A stretch of 64,000 nt of DNA from Nitrosarchaeum sp. (GTDB lineage: Archaea > Thermoproteota > Nitrososphaeria > Nitrososphaerales > Nitrosopumilaceae), in contig JAHFUM010000001.1 of the NCBI GenBank assembly GCA_023265135.1, positions 313,632 through 377,631 of the forward strand, given 5' to 3'. Of the stretch, positions 36,406 through 44,050 are shown piece after piece. Each line of letters opens with the position of its first letter. Position 1 is the stretch's first letter. The notes beneath the pieces were generated by a model that had not been told where the DNA came from, searched no databases, and worked only from the letters and a program-made list of their open reading frames with translations. The position numbers and the translations under genes were made by a program.

Positions 36406-37065
36406 TCATTTGAGGGATTTTGCGATTTGAAGCAGATCATCCATAGGAACAAATCCGTTTAATCTGTACAGCATTCCAGAAGAATCATCCACAACAAATA
36501 CTGTTGTTGGAGTATCGTATGTCTCTTCATTTATGGTTTTATTGTTTTCATCTATGGCGATTGATTTTCCTATCGATGCAGGAATTCCAATTATCTGTTT
36601 TCCGTTAGAAACAAATGAAACTATTTTATCTTTAGCTGGCGAGTTGTTTGCAAACATATTTGCAAGTTCTTTACCGTCTTTAACTTCAAATGCCGTATCT
36701 AATGGTCCAGCAATAATTTCTATAACTCCATCTCTTAGGGTTGCTTGTGCGCCACATACATTACCATCAAAATATTTCAGTTGAACTCTTGACGGTTCTA
36801 CATATTCAGCATCTTGGAGCGTATAGCCTTCCAGTAAAACAGTAGGTGTCAACACAGGAAATGGAGCTTTGTTTTTTACGGCGGACAAGTTTTGAGCACA
36901 TATAGTAGCTGCGCCCGCATTCATGACGATGTTATATGTTTTCAAGCCAAATATTTTCTTTGGAATATAGGTCACCTCATCATTTAGAGATAGAAATACA
37001 CTTCCAGTAACACCAATAACCGCAATTGAAAGTATTATTGATACTAATATCTTAGTATTCATCAA
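36406..37065 (-). CDS. Membrane-anchored extracytoplasmic protein, DUF4367-like
   Basis: 219 aa with an N-terminal signal anchor (ILVSIILSIAVIGVTGSVFL). The external part contains PTVLLEGYTLQDAEYVEPSRVQ and ends GFVPMDDLLQIAKSL, the layout of DUF4367-like domains (LPxGY near the start, ELIKIAxSL at the end). It faces the related gene at 37149 across a spacer of about 80 bp holding repeat copy 2. The role is unknown. Confidence 0.7.
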   Translation of the reverse strand: MMNTKILVSIILSIAVIGVTGSVFLSLNDEVTYIPKKIFGLKTYNIVMNAGAATICAQNLSAVKNKAPFPVLTPTVLLEGYTLQDAEYVEPSRVQLKYFDGNVCGAQATLRDGVIEIIAGPLDTAFEVKDGKELANMFANNSPAKDKIVSFVSNGKQIIGIPASIGKSIAIDENNKTINEETYDTPTTVFVVDDSSGMLYRLNGFVPMDDLLQIAKSLK

Positions 37066-37071
37066 TCCTAC

Positions 37072-37105
37072 TCTACATGCTTATTTTGCCATATAAACAC
37101 AAAAA
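37072..37105 (+). repeat. Dispersed dif-like imperfect palindrome, copy 2
   Basis: TCTACATGCTTATTTTGCCA followed by TATAAACACAAAAA. It differs from copy 1 by ATG for GTG at the left arm tip. It is the only copy not at a gene 3' end: it lies between two divergent genes, 7 bp upstream of the minus-strand start at 37065, where its ATATAAAC could also serve as a TATA box for the plus-strand gene at 37149. Confidence 0.85.
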
Positions 37106-37148
37106 ATTGAATTAGAAGACATTAAACTGTGATTGGGTTGCTTTTCTA

Positions 37149-37754
37149 TTGGAGAAAAAGAAAATGAAAACTAGGCTTTTGATAATAATTATTGCAGCTA
37201 TTTCTGTAGGTGCGTTATCATTTATTTTGAGTTCATTCCAAGACGAGGGCTGCACCAGTACGGGTAGAGGGGATGAAAACATGCCAATACTTCAGCAATT
37301 TGGTGGGAAGCAAGCATCCACACTAGAAGAAGCAACTGCAATTGCAGGTCACGACATCAAAGCCCCAAAATACTTGCCACCAGAATATAAAATCAGAAAT
37401 ATTTCCATTTCGGATAGCAGGATAGTCATCTTGGCATCAAAGTATCCTGTGACTAACGATACTCGCTATGATTACTATGTTTTTCAAGATAAAGGAATTA
37501 TCATTTATTATGATTATTTGACAGAAATGGATCATTCAAATTTTATCAAGTCATTTTTGGATAATACCCCAAAGGTTTGGAAAAAATTTGACGTAAATGG
37601 GATGCCTGCATTAGGATACGAGACAACCAGACAGCAGGATACCACAGCTTGCTTTGTAGCAATACTTCAATTTTATCAGAATCAGACAAGCATTATGATA
37701 ACAGGATTGTTTTCTACAGACGAATTAATAAAAATTGCATCAGGCATTGGATAA
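37149..37754 (+). CDS. Membrane-anchored extracytoplasmic protein, DUF4367-like
   Basis: 201 aa with an N-terminal signal anchor (LLIIIIAAISVGALSFIL). The external domain shows KAPKYLPPEYKIRNISI, an internal DVNGMPALGYE and the C-terminal FSTDELIKIASGIG, a close match to the DUF4367 layout. It appears to be a diverged paralogue of the divergent gene at 36406. An ATG two codons in (MKTRLL) is an alternative start. Confidence 0.72.
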   Translation: MEKKKMKTRLLIIIIAAISVGALSFILSSFQDEGCTSTGRGDENMPILQQFGGKQASTLEEATAIAGHDIKAPKYLPPEYKIRNISISDSRIVILASKYPVTNDTRYDYYVFQDKGIIIYYDYLTEMDHSNFIKSFLDNTPKVWKKFDVNGMPALGYETTRQQDTTACFVAILQFYQNQTSIMITGLFSTDELIKIASGIG

Positions 37755-37872
37755 TGCGATAGTTTGTAGAATTGTGAAATATTGAACAAACTTTTTCAAA
37801 TAATTTCAATATCTAAATTGATGTGGAGTTTTCATTTTTTAAAGTTATTTGAGTTTAAGTTGTGTTTCTATT

Positions 37873-38478
37873 TCATTTTCTTTTTACCAATAATACTGTC
37901 ATTATGACAGAGACTATTATTGCAATCAGTATGATTACTAAAATCAAGAACTCAGGCAATCCTTCTGATGCACTAACATATTCATCTTTTTCAGACGTAT
38001 TGTTGGATGAAACTATTACTGTCTCATTATCAACATGTTGCGGTATTGGATCAAAGTCAAAATTTAGAGGATATGTATTTGGTGCCTGTCCTGAAAAATA
38101 GTAATACTGCCAGACATTATGGTTTTGAATTGATTTCTCCACCCACTTAAATAATTGGCCGTTTTCTATTGCATTATTCATTTCGATTTTTTTGGATTCC
38201 ATAAACTCTGCGCCCTTGTAATCATAATATTTGGCCCATCCATCAACAAGATCTTGTGGATATTTGTGATCTATTACTAAATCTATACAAGGCGCATCAG
38301 GCCAATCAGTGTTTACAATGCAGATTCCAAATGCATGAGGAAGAATTAACCCAGTAAGCCCTGTAAAAAATAAAACCAATACAAAATATTTCATGGAGAG
38401 TAAAATCTGTAAGATCCTCATAAAGTATCCTAATCTTTGATTAGATATAAAAAAAGGGTTTTTATCGGAGTATCTCAA
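37873..38478 (-). CDS. Secreted protein with C-terminal membrane anchor, unknown function
   Basis: 201 aa. The probable start is internal (MKYFVLVLFFTGLTGLILPH), giving a signal peptide. The external part has paired cysteines (FGICIVNTDWPDAPCIDLV) and the tail is a hydrophobic anchor (FLILVIILIAIIVSVIMTVLL) with basic end KRK. It overlaps the next upstream gene's stop by 17 bp, so it belongs to the operon with the genes at 38462 and 39049. Confidence 0.7.
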   Translation of the reverse strand: MRYSDKNPFFISNQRLGYFMRILQILLSMKYFVLVLFFTGLTGLILPHAFGICIVNTDWPDAPCIDLVIDHKYPQDLVDGWAKYYDYKGAEFMESKKIEMNNAIENGQLFKWVEKSIQNHNVWQYYYFSGQAPNTYPLNFDFDPIPQHVDNETVIVSSNNTSEKDEYVSASEGLPEFLILVIILIAIIVSVIMTVLLVKRK

Positions 38479-39052
38479 GTAGAGAACTTTCCGATATTGT
38501 ATTTACATGACTGATAGCTTTTCCTTGCTCAAGTTTGTATATTCCATATTCGCCAGAAACTGGTTCAAAGTATTCTCCATCAAATGGTGCATGAAGGAGT
38601 ATTACCAAGTTATCACCAATTTGATATTCAGGAATTTCAGACACTACTGTAAATTCATTGAGTGCGCCACCCAATACTTTGAATTTGTACAAATTAGTTG
38701 AGGAGGAACTCTTGATGTTGTCTGTTACCTGTAACTCGTATACACGATAGGGCTGAGTTTGAGCAATTTTTGGAGAATCTTCCTTAACATAATTTCCAAA
38801 CTCATCCCTGTATTGAATTACTTGATATTTATCAACAATTTTTCCTTTAACCACTGCATCTGCCATATGTTTCATCTCTGTAAGATCTGTAGTGGTGTAG
38901 GAATTAAATACCAATATCTCATTTTGATTATCCTTAAGATTTGTTGTATTTACATTGTTTGAATCTAGTGTAGACGTAAAATATACACTGCCAATAACAG
39001 CTATTGTTATAACAGCAAGAATTGAAAATTTGTTTTTGTTTTTCATTTTCAA
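38462..39052 (-). CDS. Secreted or anchored protein, unknown function
   Basis: 196 aa. N-terminal signal anchor (FSILAVITIAVIGSVYF), then a domain with ADAVVKGKIVDKYQVIQY, YRVYELQVTDNIK, and IGDNLVILLHAPFDGEYFEP. This pattern resembles a bacterial exported family of unknown function. Its start overlaps the metalloprotease stop (ATGA), which suggests coupled expression. An inhibitor or chaperone role for the protease is possible but speculative. Confidence 0.7.
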   Translation of the reverse strand: MKMKNKNKFSILAVITIAVIGSVYFTSTLDSNNVNTTNLKDNQNEILVFNSYTTTDLTEMKHMADAVVKGKIVDKYQVIQYRDEFGNYVKEDSPKIAQTQPYRVYELQVTDNIKSSSSTNLYKFKVLGGALNEFTVVSEIPEYQIGDNLVILLHAPFDGEYFEPVSGEYGIYKLEQGKAISHVNTISESSLLEILR

Positions 39053-39645
39053 TAATTCGCCGCCATCATAGAGTCATCGTGTGTGTCAGGACTTCTTCGT
39101 ACTTGATTCTCAGCTATAGAGCCATACATAACAGAAATGGTATTTGTACTATGTTTCATATTTGCAAGATGTCCAAATTCATGTCCTGTTGCACTTCTCC
39201 AATCATATCCGTTAGTTGATGTGTCTTGTGCAGAATCTTCCCATGAAAGATTTTTGTTCATGGCAATGTAGGCTCCAATAGGCACACCATTATTAATGGT
39301 AATAACGGTTAGACCTGCTCCGGAAACTCCGCTAGTCCAGGCATAAACTGGTGTACCGCTAGATGCAGTCTCAGTTAAACTCCATGTACTACCGGAAATA
39401 CCCTCCCATACATTTGAAGATGTTGTCAAGTTAGAACAAGGTGAAACGTGACTAGTTTTTGTAATTGTAGTCAAACTAGAAGTACAAAAGTAATCTTGCG
39501 ATACATCTGCCCATTTCCATGAATATGAATTGGTTGCATATGCTTCACTTCCAATTAGAGAAAAGGCGCTTATAGCAATTGTTGCTATCATTATTGTTGT
39601 CATTTTTGAAGTCATTTTTTTGTTTTTAATAATCATTATTTTCAT
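39049..39645 (-). CDS. Secreted metzincin-type zinc metalloprotease
   Basis: 198 aa with a signal peptide (MIATIAISAFSLIGSEAYA). The zinc-binding motif is HEFGHLANMKHS, i.e. HExxHxxxxxH. The usual glycine of HExxHxxGxxH is Asn here. A Met-turn candidate, ISVMYGSI, follows about 10 residues later. The protein resembles matrixin-like (M10) archaeal peptidases. It heads an operon with two exported proteins, and a perfect inverted repeat lies in its upstream region at 39672. Confidence 0.82.
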   Translation of the reverse strand: MKIMIIKNKKMTSKMTTIMIATIAISAFSLIGSEAYATNSYSWKWADVSQDYFCTSSLTTITKTSHVSPCSNLTTSSNVWEGISGSTWSLTETASSGTPVYAWTSGVSGAGLTVITINNGVPIGAYIAMNKNLSWEDSAQDTSTNGYDWRSATGHEFGHLANMKHSTNTISVMYGSIAENQVRRSPDTHDDSMMAANY

Positions 39646-39671
39646 ACCATAAGAATTGCCTAATAAGTAGA

Positions 39672-39690
39672 ACTTAGTCTGGGACTAAGT
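39672..39690. promoter_or_regulatory. Perfect inverted repeat upstream of metalloprotease gene (candidate operator)
   Basis: ACTTAGTC-TGG-GACTAAGT, 8-bp perfect arms around 3 bp, lies 27-45 bp upstream of the metalloprotease start. The size and spacing suit binding of a winged-helix dimer such as the product of the adjacent gene at 39725. As RNA it could instead form a hairpin. Confidence 0.55.
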
Positions 39691-39724
39691 AATCCTTTTA
39701 AACTGTTTATTTTGGTAATATTTT

Positions 39725-40003
39725 TTAATTTTTTGTTTCTGAAAATCTGCGAAGATAAAAAGACATCCCAAGAGCACTTACACTAACGATTTCAGTATTG
39801 TTACTCGTTTCTCTATTTACCAGATCAATTAATTCAAGAAATTCCACATATCTGATAAAATAATCATAGTTTAGATTTGTCTTTCTTGCAAGTGCTGTCT
39901 TCTTTTCTGGACCGTTTTGAATTAATGAATAAAGTATACGTTCTATAATGCTGAGATCTACCCGTTGTAATTGTTTAGTTGTAATCATACCCATATCATT
40001 CAC
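39725..40003 (-). CDS. Winged-helix DNA-binding protein (92 aa)
   Basis: A single archaeal winged-helix domain: IIERILYSLIQNGPEKKTAL, then recognition-helix region TNLNYDYFIRYVEFLELIDL and a wing around VSVSALGMSFYLRRF. It resembles the small HTH_45-like regulators abundant in thaumarchaea. It lies immediately upstream of the metalloprotease operon on the same strand, making it a likely local regulator. Confidence 0.8.
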   Translation of the reverse strand: MNDMGMITTKQLQRVDLSIIERILYSLIQNGPEKKTALARKTNLNYDYFIRYVEFLELIDLVNRETSNNTEIVSVSALGMSFYLRRFSETKN

Positions 40004-40121
40004 AAACCAAACTCATCAGAAAAATCTAGTAAAGATTCCCGTATGTAATATCTTGACAGCACATCAATGCAAAACATATTTTTTTCTTGGAAATAACCTT
40101 CAAATAGTTTCATTAGAGATA

Positions 40122-40139
40122 CAGCTAAAATTTTAGCTG
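40122..40139. promoter_or_regulatory. Perfect 18-bp palindrome
   Basis: CAGCTAAAATTTTAGCTG is self-complementary. It sits between the winged-helix gene start (40003) and repeat copy 3, about 40 bp beyond the stop of the HD gene (minus strand). It may be an operator for the winged-helix gene or a terminator for the HD operon. Confidence 0.55.
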
Positions 40140-40140
40140 G

Positions 40141-40175
40141 TTCTACATGCTTATTTTGCCATATAAACACAAAAA
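40141..40175 (+). repeat. Dispersed dif-like imperfect palindrome, copy 3
   Basis: TTCTACATGCTTATTTTGCC then ATATAAACACAAAAA. It is identical to copy 2 over the core. It ends 1 bp before the stop codon of the HD phosphohydrolase gene (minus strand, 40177). Confidence 0.85.
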
Positions 40176-40176
40176 A

Positions 40177-41499
40177 CTATTGAATTGGTGCTATTTTTGT
40201 TAGATTCACTTTAAATCTATCAGATATTTTCGAGGCTATTTTTTTCCTAATCTCTTTATCAATTGGACCAAACACCAGATATTTTTCTATATCCTTACCC
40301 GATATTGGAGAAATTGTTTCAAGATCATAGATATCATCTCCAACTCTAAAGAGAAGTTCTCCTTTTTTGTATAGTTTATTCTTTATTGCTGATTTATGAA
40401 AAATCACTTCATATGATTCTAGACCTAATGAATTGCTAATTTCAGATGCAATTTTTTGATAATCATCAGGTTTCATTTTCATTAATTCATTTGCTACATC
40501 TGCATCCTTTTCTAGATCCTTTGGGGTAAATTCACAGACACGTTTCAATAATTTTCTTTTTTTAATATTATTTAGGATTAGTTTTGAGGTCTTAGCTTTA
40601 TCATTATCAATGATTTTACGATATATTGAAAAGTCATCTAGAGATTTGTAAAAGTTAAGAAATTCAGAATTAGTTTTTGCTGGATCAAATTTAAATAAAT
40701 CCTCATCAAAAATTTTTTCTTCATAAATAGCAATTTCAAGAGCTTTTAGAAACATTTGATCAGCTGCCAATCTTGCATGATGTTCATAGACTTGGACATG
40801 CATCAAATAACGTGCTAGTCTATAATTTTCAAGAGAATCTTTTCCTTTATTGGTAACACAGATTTGAGAGCCTTTTACTGTTGAAGTAAGAGTATGAAGA
40901 ATTCTACTAAAATCAAATTGTCCATATGCTACACCAATATGATAAGAATCTCGTCTCAGATAATCTAATTTGTCAGCATCAATACCGCTTGAAACTATAT
41001 CTGATTGAAGAGATTTTGACGGTTCTTTATAAGATTTAATTTCTTTACTTAATAATTCTACAATTTCATTTCGTTTTGAACCTAAAATTGAATCAAGCTC
41101 AGAATCTTCTTTTATAATTATTTTGGAAATTGCCTCATGAGGCTCTTCTATTGTTGGATTAGTTTTTTCCATTATATGTTCAAATAAGTGTGAAAATGGT
41201 CCATGACCAATATCATGAAGCAAGCAAGATAGTCTTATTTTTTCAATATCATCCTGCTTGTTAAAGCCTAATTCGTTAGCCATAATATTTGAAACATATG
41301 TGGTTCCTAGTGAATGCTCAAAACGAGTATGTGTTGCAGAAGGATATACAACATAAGCATGAGAAAGTTGTTTAATAAATTGAAGTCTCCTAAAAATTTC
41401 AGTGTCTATTATTTTAGTTTCTAATTCAGATAGATCAATAAAACCATAGAGAGGATCTCTTATTGCTTTGAACTTAAAATAATTATGTGATAGAGACAA
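40177..41499 (-). CDS. HD-domain phosphohydrolase (SAMHD1/dNTPase-like)
   Basis: 440 aa. The N-terminal HD domain shows HTRFEHSLGTTYVSNIM (His of the motif), LLHDIGHGPFSHLFEH (HD pair) and SGIDADKLDYLRRDSYHIG (distal Asp), the signature of the dNTP triphosphohydrolase/SAMHD1 branch. A C-terminal domain of about 180 aa follows. It overlaps by 17 bp the upstream gene at 41483, whose product resembles YwgA/Panacea proteins. Bacterial YwfO-type HD enzymes are encoded near ywgA. dNTP hydrolysis is inferred from the family. Confidence 0.88.
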   Translation of the reverse strand: MSLSHNYFKFKAIRDPLYGFIDLSELETKIIDTEIFRRLQFIKQLSHAYVVYPSATHTRFEHSLGTTYVSNIMANELGFNKQDDIEKIRLSCLLHDIGHGPFSHLFEHIMEKTNPTIEEPHEAISKIIIKEDSELDSILGSKRNEIVELLSKEIKSYKEPSKSLQSDIVSSGIDADKLDYLRRDSYHIGVAYGQFDFSRILHTLTSTVKGSQICVTNKGKDSLENYRLARYLMHVQVYEHHARLAADQMFLKALEIAIYEEKIFDEDLFKFDPAKTNSEFLNFYKSLDDFSIYRKIIDNDKAKTSKLILNNIKKRKLLKRVCEFTPKDLEKDADVANELMKMKPDDYQKIASEISNSLGLESYEVIFHKSAIKNKLYKKGELLFRVGDDIYDLETISPISGKDIEKYLVFGPIDKEIRKKIASKISDRFKVNLTKIAPIQ

Positions 41500-42049
41500 G
41501 ATCTAGTTTTTGAAGTAATTCAATTCCTGCTAATGCATCATCTGCAGAAACATTCCAATCAAAATCTTTTGCAATTGTTTCTACATCTCTTGCTGTGTAT
41601 TTACCTTGAAGTCCGTCTTCAGAGCTTGTTAAAATGTAATATGCTTTTGCTGCATATGATAAAGGAGTGGGCTTTAGTTCACAGTGTTCTTTACAAATTT
41701 TTATAGTGTTTGCAATAGTTCCAAATTCTTTTGGATATTTTTTTTGAGCAGTTTCAGCATATTTGATTCCATTTTCAGTTAATTTGTATCTATAAGTTTC
41801 ATAATAACTAGAGATTATATTTTCTTCAACATAAGAAAATTCAGACATATCTGCTAATGCAGTTGATACTTCTCGATTAAATGGCCCATAGAAATGATGG
41901 ATGTAATTTGATATATCCAAATTTGGAATCATTACAGTATGAAAGTAAATTAATTTCTGTACTGTTGTTTTACTGATAATTTCATCATTATTTGCATGTA
42001 AAGTTAATGCAATAGCATCAAATACATCCAAGCCCATATCTAGTTTCAA
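41483..42049 (-). CDS. YwgA/Panacea-like protein paired with HD hydrolase
   Basis: 188 aa. Key segments are ISKTTVQKLIYFHTVMIP, YIHHFYGPFNREVSTALADM and YRYKLTENGIKYAE, close in pattern to the LQKLxYF...GPF...L...G layout of YwgA and DUF4065/Panacea proteins. Panacea domains serve as antitoxins in some toxin-antitoxin systems. Its stop overlaps the start of the HD gene, so the two are coupled. The family call is from pattern recognition only. Confidence 0.65.
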   Translation of the reverse strand: MKLDMGLDVFDAIALTLHANNDEIISKTTVQKLIYFHTVMIPNLDISNYIHHFYGPFNREVSTALADMSEFSYVEENIISSYYETYRYKLTENGIKYAETAQKKYPKEFGTIANTIKICKEHCELKPTPLSYAAKAYYILTSSEDGLQGKYTARDVETIAKDFDWNVSADDALAGIELLQKLDLVSIT

Positions 42050-42238
42050 AAACGCAGGTGATGATTTAAGCTTACTGAGGAATTTTTAATTGATCCAAGT
42101 GTGATCGCAAATTGACCTTAATACTAGATCATGAATTTTTTAGATAAAATCATAAATTTTTATAAATTTCTTAATGGTTTTGAGGTTATTGTAAATAAGA
42201 GAGATCATATTTTTAGATGAGATTATGATGATAGTAAT

Positions 42239-42847
42239 GTGAGTGATTTTAGGGTAAATTGTCATTTATGTGATAAAGAAATTATTCGAAAACCTGCAGA
42301 AGATGGCACTTGGCCCATGTTCAATCTAGATGAGACAAATCACGAACATCTGGTAATTTCAGTTAGTACAATTTTATCTGATATTCATTATAAAGATAAT
42401 GAAGACAAAACAAAGCTAATTGGAGAGATGACATTAATGGAACTCGAAGATCGTATAAGAAGACTATCTTCACAAGAAGCTGCTATGAAAATAGGCTCAT
42501 ATTTACATGCAACAAACGGTTTTGTAAGTAGAGGATTCAAAGAAGATTTCATTAAAAAAAATGTTATTGTTAGTGGAAATGAATACTATATCACAGGTAG
42601 TTTGGATGATAAAAACGAGGACACCGTAGTTGAAGCAAAATTCATTGCTTCTAGACGACAATTAAAAAAAATTCGTCAATATGCTAAGGATCAATGCGAT
42701 ATTTACGGTTGGATTACAGGATTGCCAAAAAGTAAATTATTTTTACATATTATTGATGAACATAAAAATGAAGATGAATCACATTTTAATAATATAGAAA
42801 GGGGAGAAGAATTAGTAAATAATTATATTAAAAATAATTTGAGATAA
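42239..42847 (+). CDS. PD-(D/E)XK (Cas4/RecB-like) nuclease-like protein
   Basis: 202 aa from a GTG start. An N-terminal CHLC pair (VNCHLCDKEI) may bind metal. The centre holds YYITGSLDDKNEDTVVEAKF: an Asp followed by the EAK triad, i.e. PD-(D/E)XK motifs II and III. Then comes YAKDQCDIYGW, matching the Q-x3-Y motif of RecB/Cas4 nucleases. A single-strand or restriction-type nuclease is likely. No cas1/cas2 or repeat array is nearby. It lies within the island, divergent from the HD/YwgA-like pair. Confidence 0.68.
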   Translation: MSDFRVNCHLCDKEIIRKPAEDGTWPMFNLDETNHEHLVISVSTILSDIHYKDNEDKTKLIGEMTLMELEDRIRRLSSQEAAMKIGSYLHATNGFVSRGFKEDFIKKNVIVSGNEYYITGSLDDKNEDTVVEAKFIASRRQLKKIRQYAKDQCDIYGWITGLPKSKLFLHIIDEHKNEDESHFNNIERGEELVNNYIKNNLR

Positions 42848-42970
42848 TAATTTATTATATTTTATTTCTTGAACACTAAATTTTAATCAAAAAATATTCT
42901 AATAGTTATGAATAGTTAACTCAATTACAAACTTTGAATGTGTTGTAATAAGTTACATCGACATGATTCA

Positions 42971-43414
42971 TTACCAATCAAATATACTATTTTTCTTAGG
43001 TTTCTTTTTAGTTCTCATTCTAGTGATTGATATATTAGAATCCTTGGCATAGTCACGTACATCTTTAGGAATTTTAGTTTTCTTGGCAACTATTAATACT
43101 CCTTTCTTTGCATAATTTGGATGACCTTTGTATTTTCGTACTTGATCAACGTGTTTGAATTCAAGTTTCTTGACATTTTTTGCATCTCCAACAATTCGAT
43201 CATGTGGATTCTTCTTTGAATACCCTACAAAATCAGGTCTAGTATGAGTAGATTTTGAATATTTTTGTGTCTCAACCTTGTATCCTTTAAAATGATTTGA
43301 AGTCTTTCCTTTTTTCTCTAGAGTTTTCCAATGATTACCTACAGCGACTCCATTTTTCTTATGTCTTTTTGGTTTTGGTGTACTAGTTCCTAAAATAGAA
43401 TCCCAAAAACCCAT
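42971..43414 (-). CDS. Small basic PD-(D/E)XK-like protein (147 aa)
   Basis: A very basic N-terminal third is followed by TRPDFVGYSKKNPHDRIVGD, then AKNVKKLEFKHVDQVRKYKG, the order PD...(x)DAK...Q...Y expected for a restriction-like nuclease core. A beta strand (AKKGVLIVAKKTK) follows. The product is short for a nuclease but similar in size to Holliday-junction resolvase-type cores. It is divergent from the tiny basic protein at 43485. Confidence 0.6.
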   Translation of the reverse strand: MGFWDSILGTSTPKPKRHKKNGVAVGNHWKTLEKKGKTSNHFKGYKVETQKYSKSTHTRPDFVGYSKKNPHDRIVGDAKNVKKLEFKHVDQVRKYKGHPNYAKKGVLIVAKKTKIPKDVRDYAKDSNISITRMRTKKKPKKNSIFDW

Positions 43415-43484
43415 GAAATAGAATACTGTTAATGGGTTATGAGCATACCTAAATTTTTAAATAATATTTTGTTCTAAACAACCA

Positions 43485-43655
43485 ATGCCTGAATTCTTGG
43501 CAAAGAAAAAGAAAACAAAGACAAAGCGACCTGTAGAATTCAAGACTACCAGTGGAAAAAAGATAGAATTCAAAGCCAGACGAAAGCCACAGAGAAGAGT
43601 CAGAGTGAAATTCAAGTCTGAATCAGAAAAGTCTTGGTTTGAGAAGTTATTTTAA
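43485..43655 (+). CDS. Small highly basic protein (56 aa)
   Basis: Starts MPEFLAKKKKTKTKRPVEFK and continues with KKIEFKARRKPQRRVRVKF, ending in KSWFEKLF. About 40 percent of residues are Lys or Arg, so nucleic-acid binding is likely. It is divergent from the nuclease-like gene at 42971 and shares the basic, KPK-rich style of that protein's N-terminus. No family is recognised. Confidence 0.6.
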   Translation: MPEFLAKKKKTKTKRPVEFKTTSGKKIEFKARRKPQRRVRVKFKSESEKSWFEKLF

Positions 43656-43774
43656 ATTGATTGAATTTGTAATCTGTGTTGTCTAGATCATTAGTGTGAT
43701 CTTATCATCAATAATAAGTAAAAAAAAATAGATCATTCTGATCTATTAAACCCAAACTACCTCTACAGAAGATC

Positions 43775-44050
43775 TTGCAATCATCTAATTTAGAACATAG
43801 AATTTTAGATTGGAATGAGGAAGGAAATCATATTCAAAAAATTCTTTTAGATTATGATTGGAAATATAGAGAGAAAATTTGTACAAATTGCCCCCTAGAG
43901 ACACAAAAAAAATTAGAATGTTTTAGAGTAAATAATTACAAAAACAACATACAAGAAACGCATTGTAGAAAAATGGATAAAGCTAGAACTCAAAAATATA
44001 GAAAGTTAATTACAAAATTTATACAGTTTCATCCATTAAGTAATAGATGA
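43775..44050 (+). CDS. Hypothetical protein (91 aa), cysteine-containing
   Basis: The only start is TTG at 43775. The product has LLDYDWKYREKICTNCPLET, then LECFRV and THCRKMDKART, four cysteines that could form a metal site. It is strongly charged. It overlaps the 3' end of the convergent gene at 44036 by 15 bp. The reading frame is plausible but unsupported by family evidence. Confidence 0.5.
   Translation: MQSSNLEHRILDWNEEGNHIQKILLDYDWKYREKICTNCPLETQKKLECFRVNNYKNNIQETHCRKMDKARTQKYRKLITKFIQFHPLSNR

Noticed and set aside
42059-42079. Possible C/D box sRNA (GTGATGA, then CTGA after 10 nt)
   Set aside because: The C box is perfect, but no convincing C' and terminal D boxes or flanking stem follow, and it overlaps the promoter of the YwgA-like gene.
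42239-42847. Cas4 of a CRISPR or casposon system
   Set aside because: The nuclease motifs fit RecB/Cas4, but there is no Cas1, repeat array or family B polymerase in the window.
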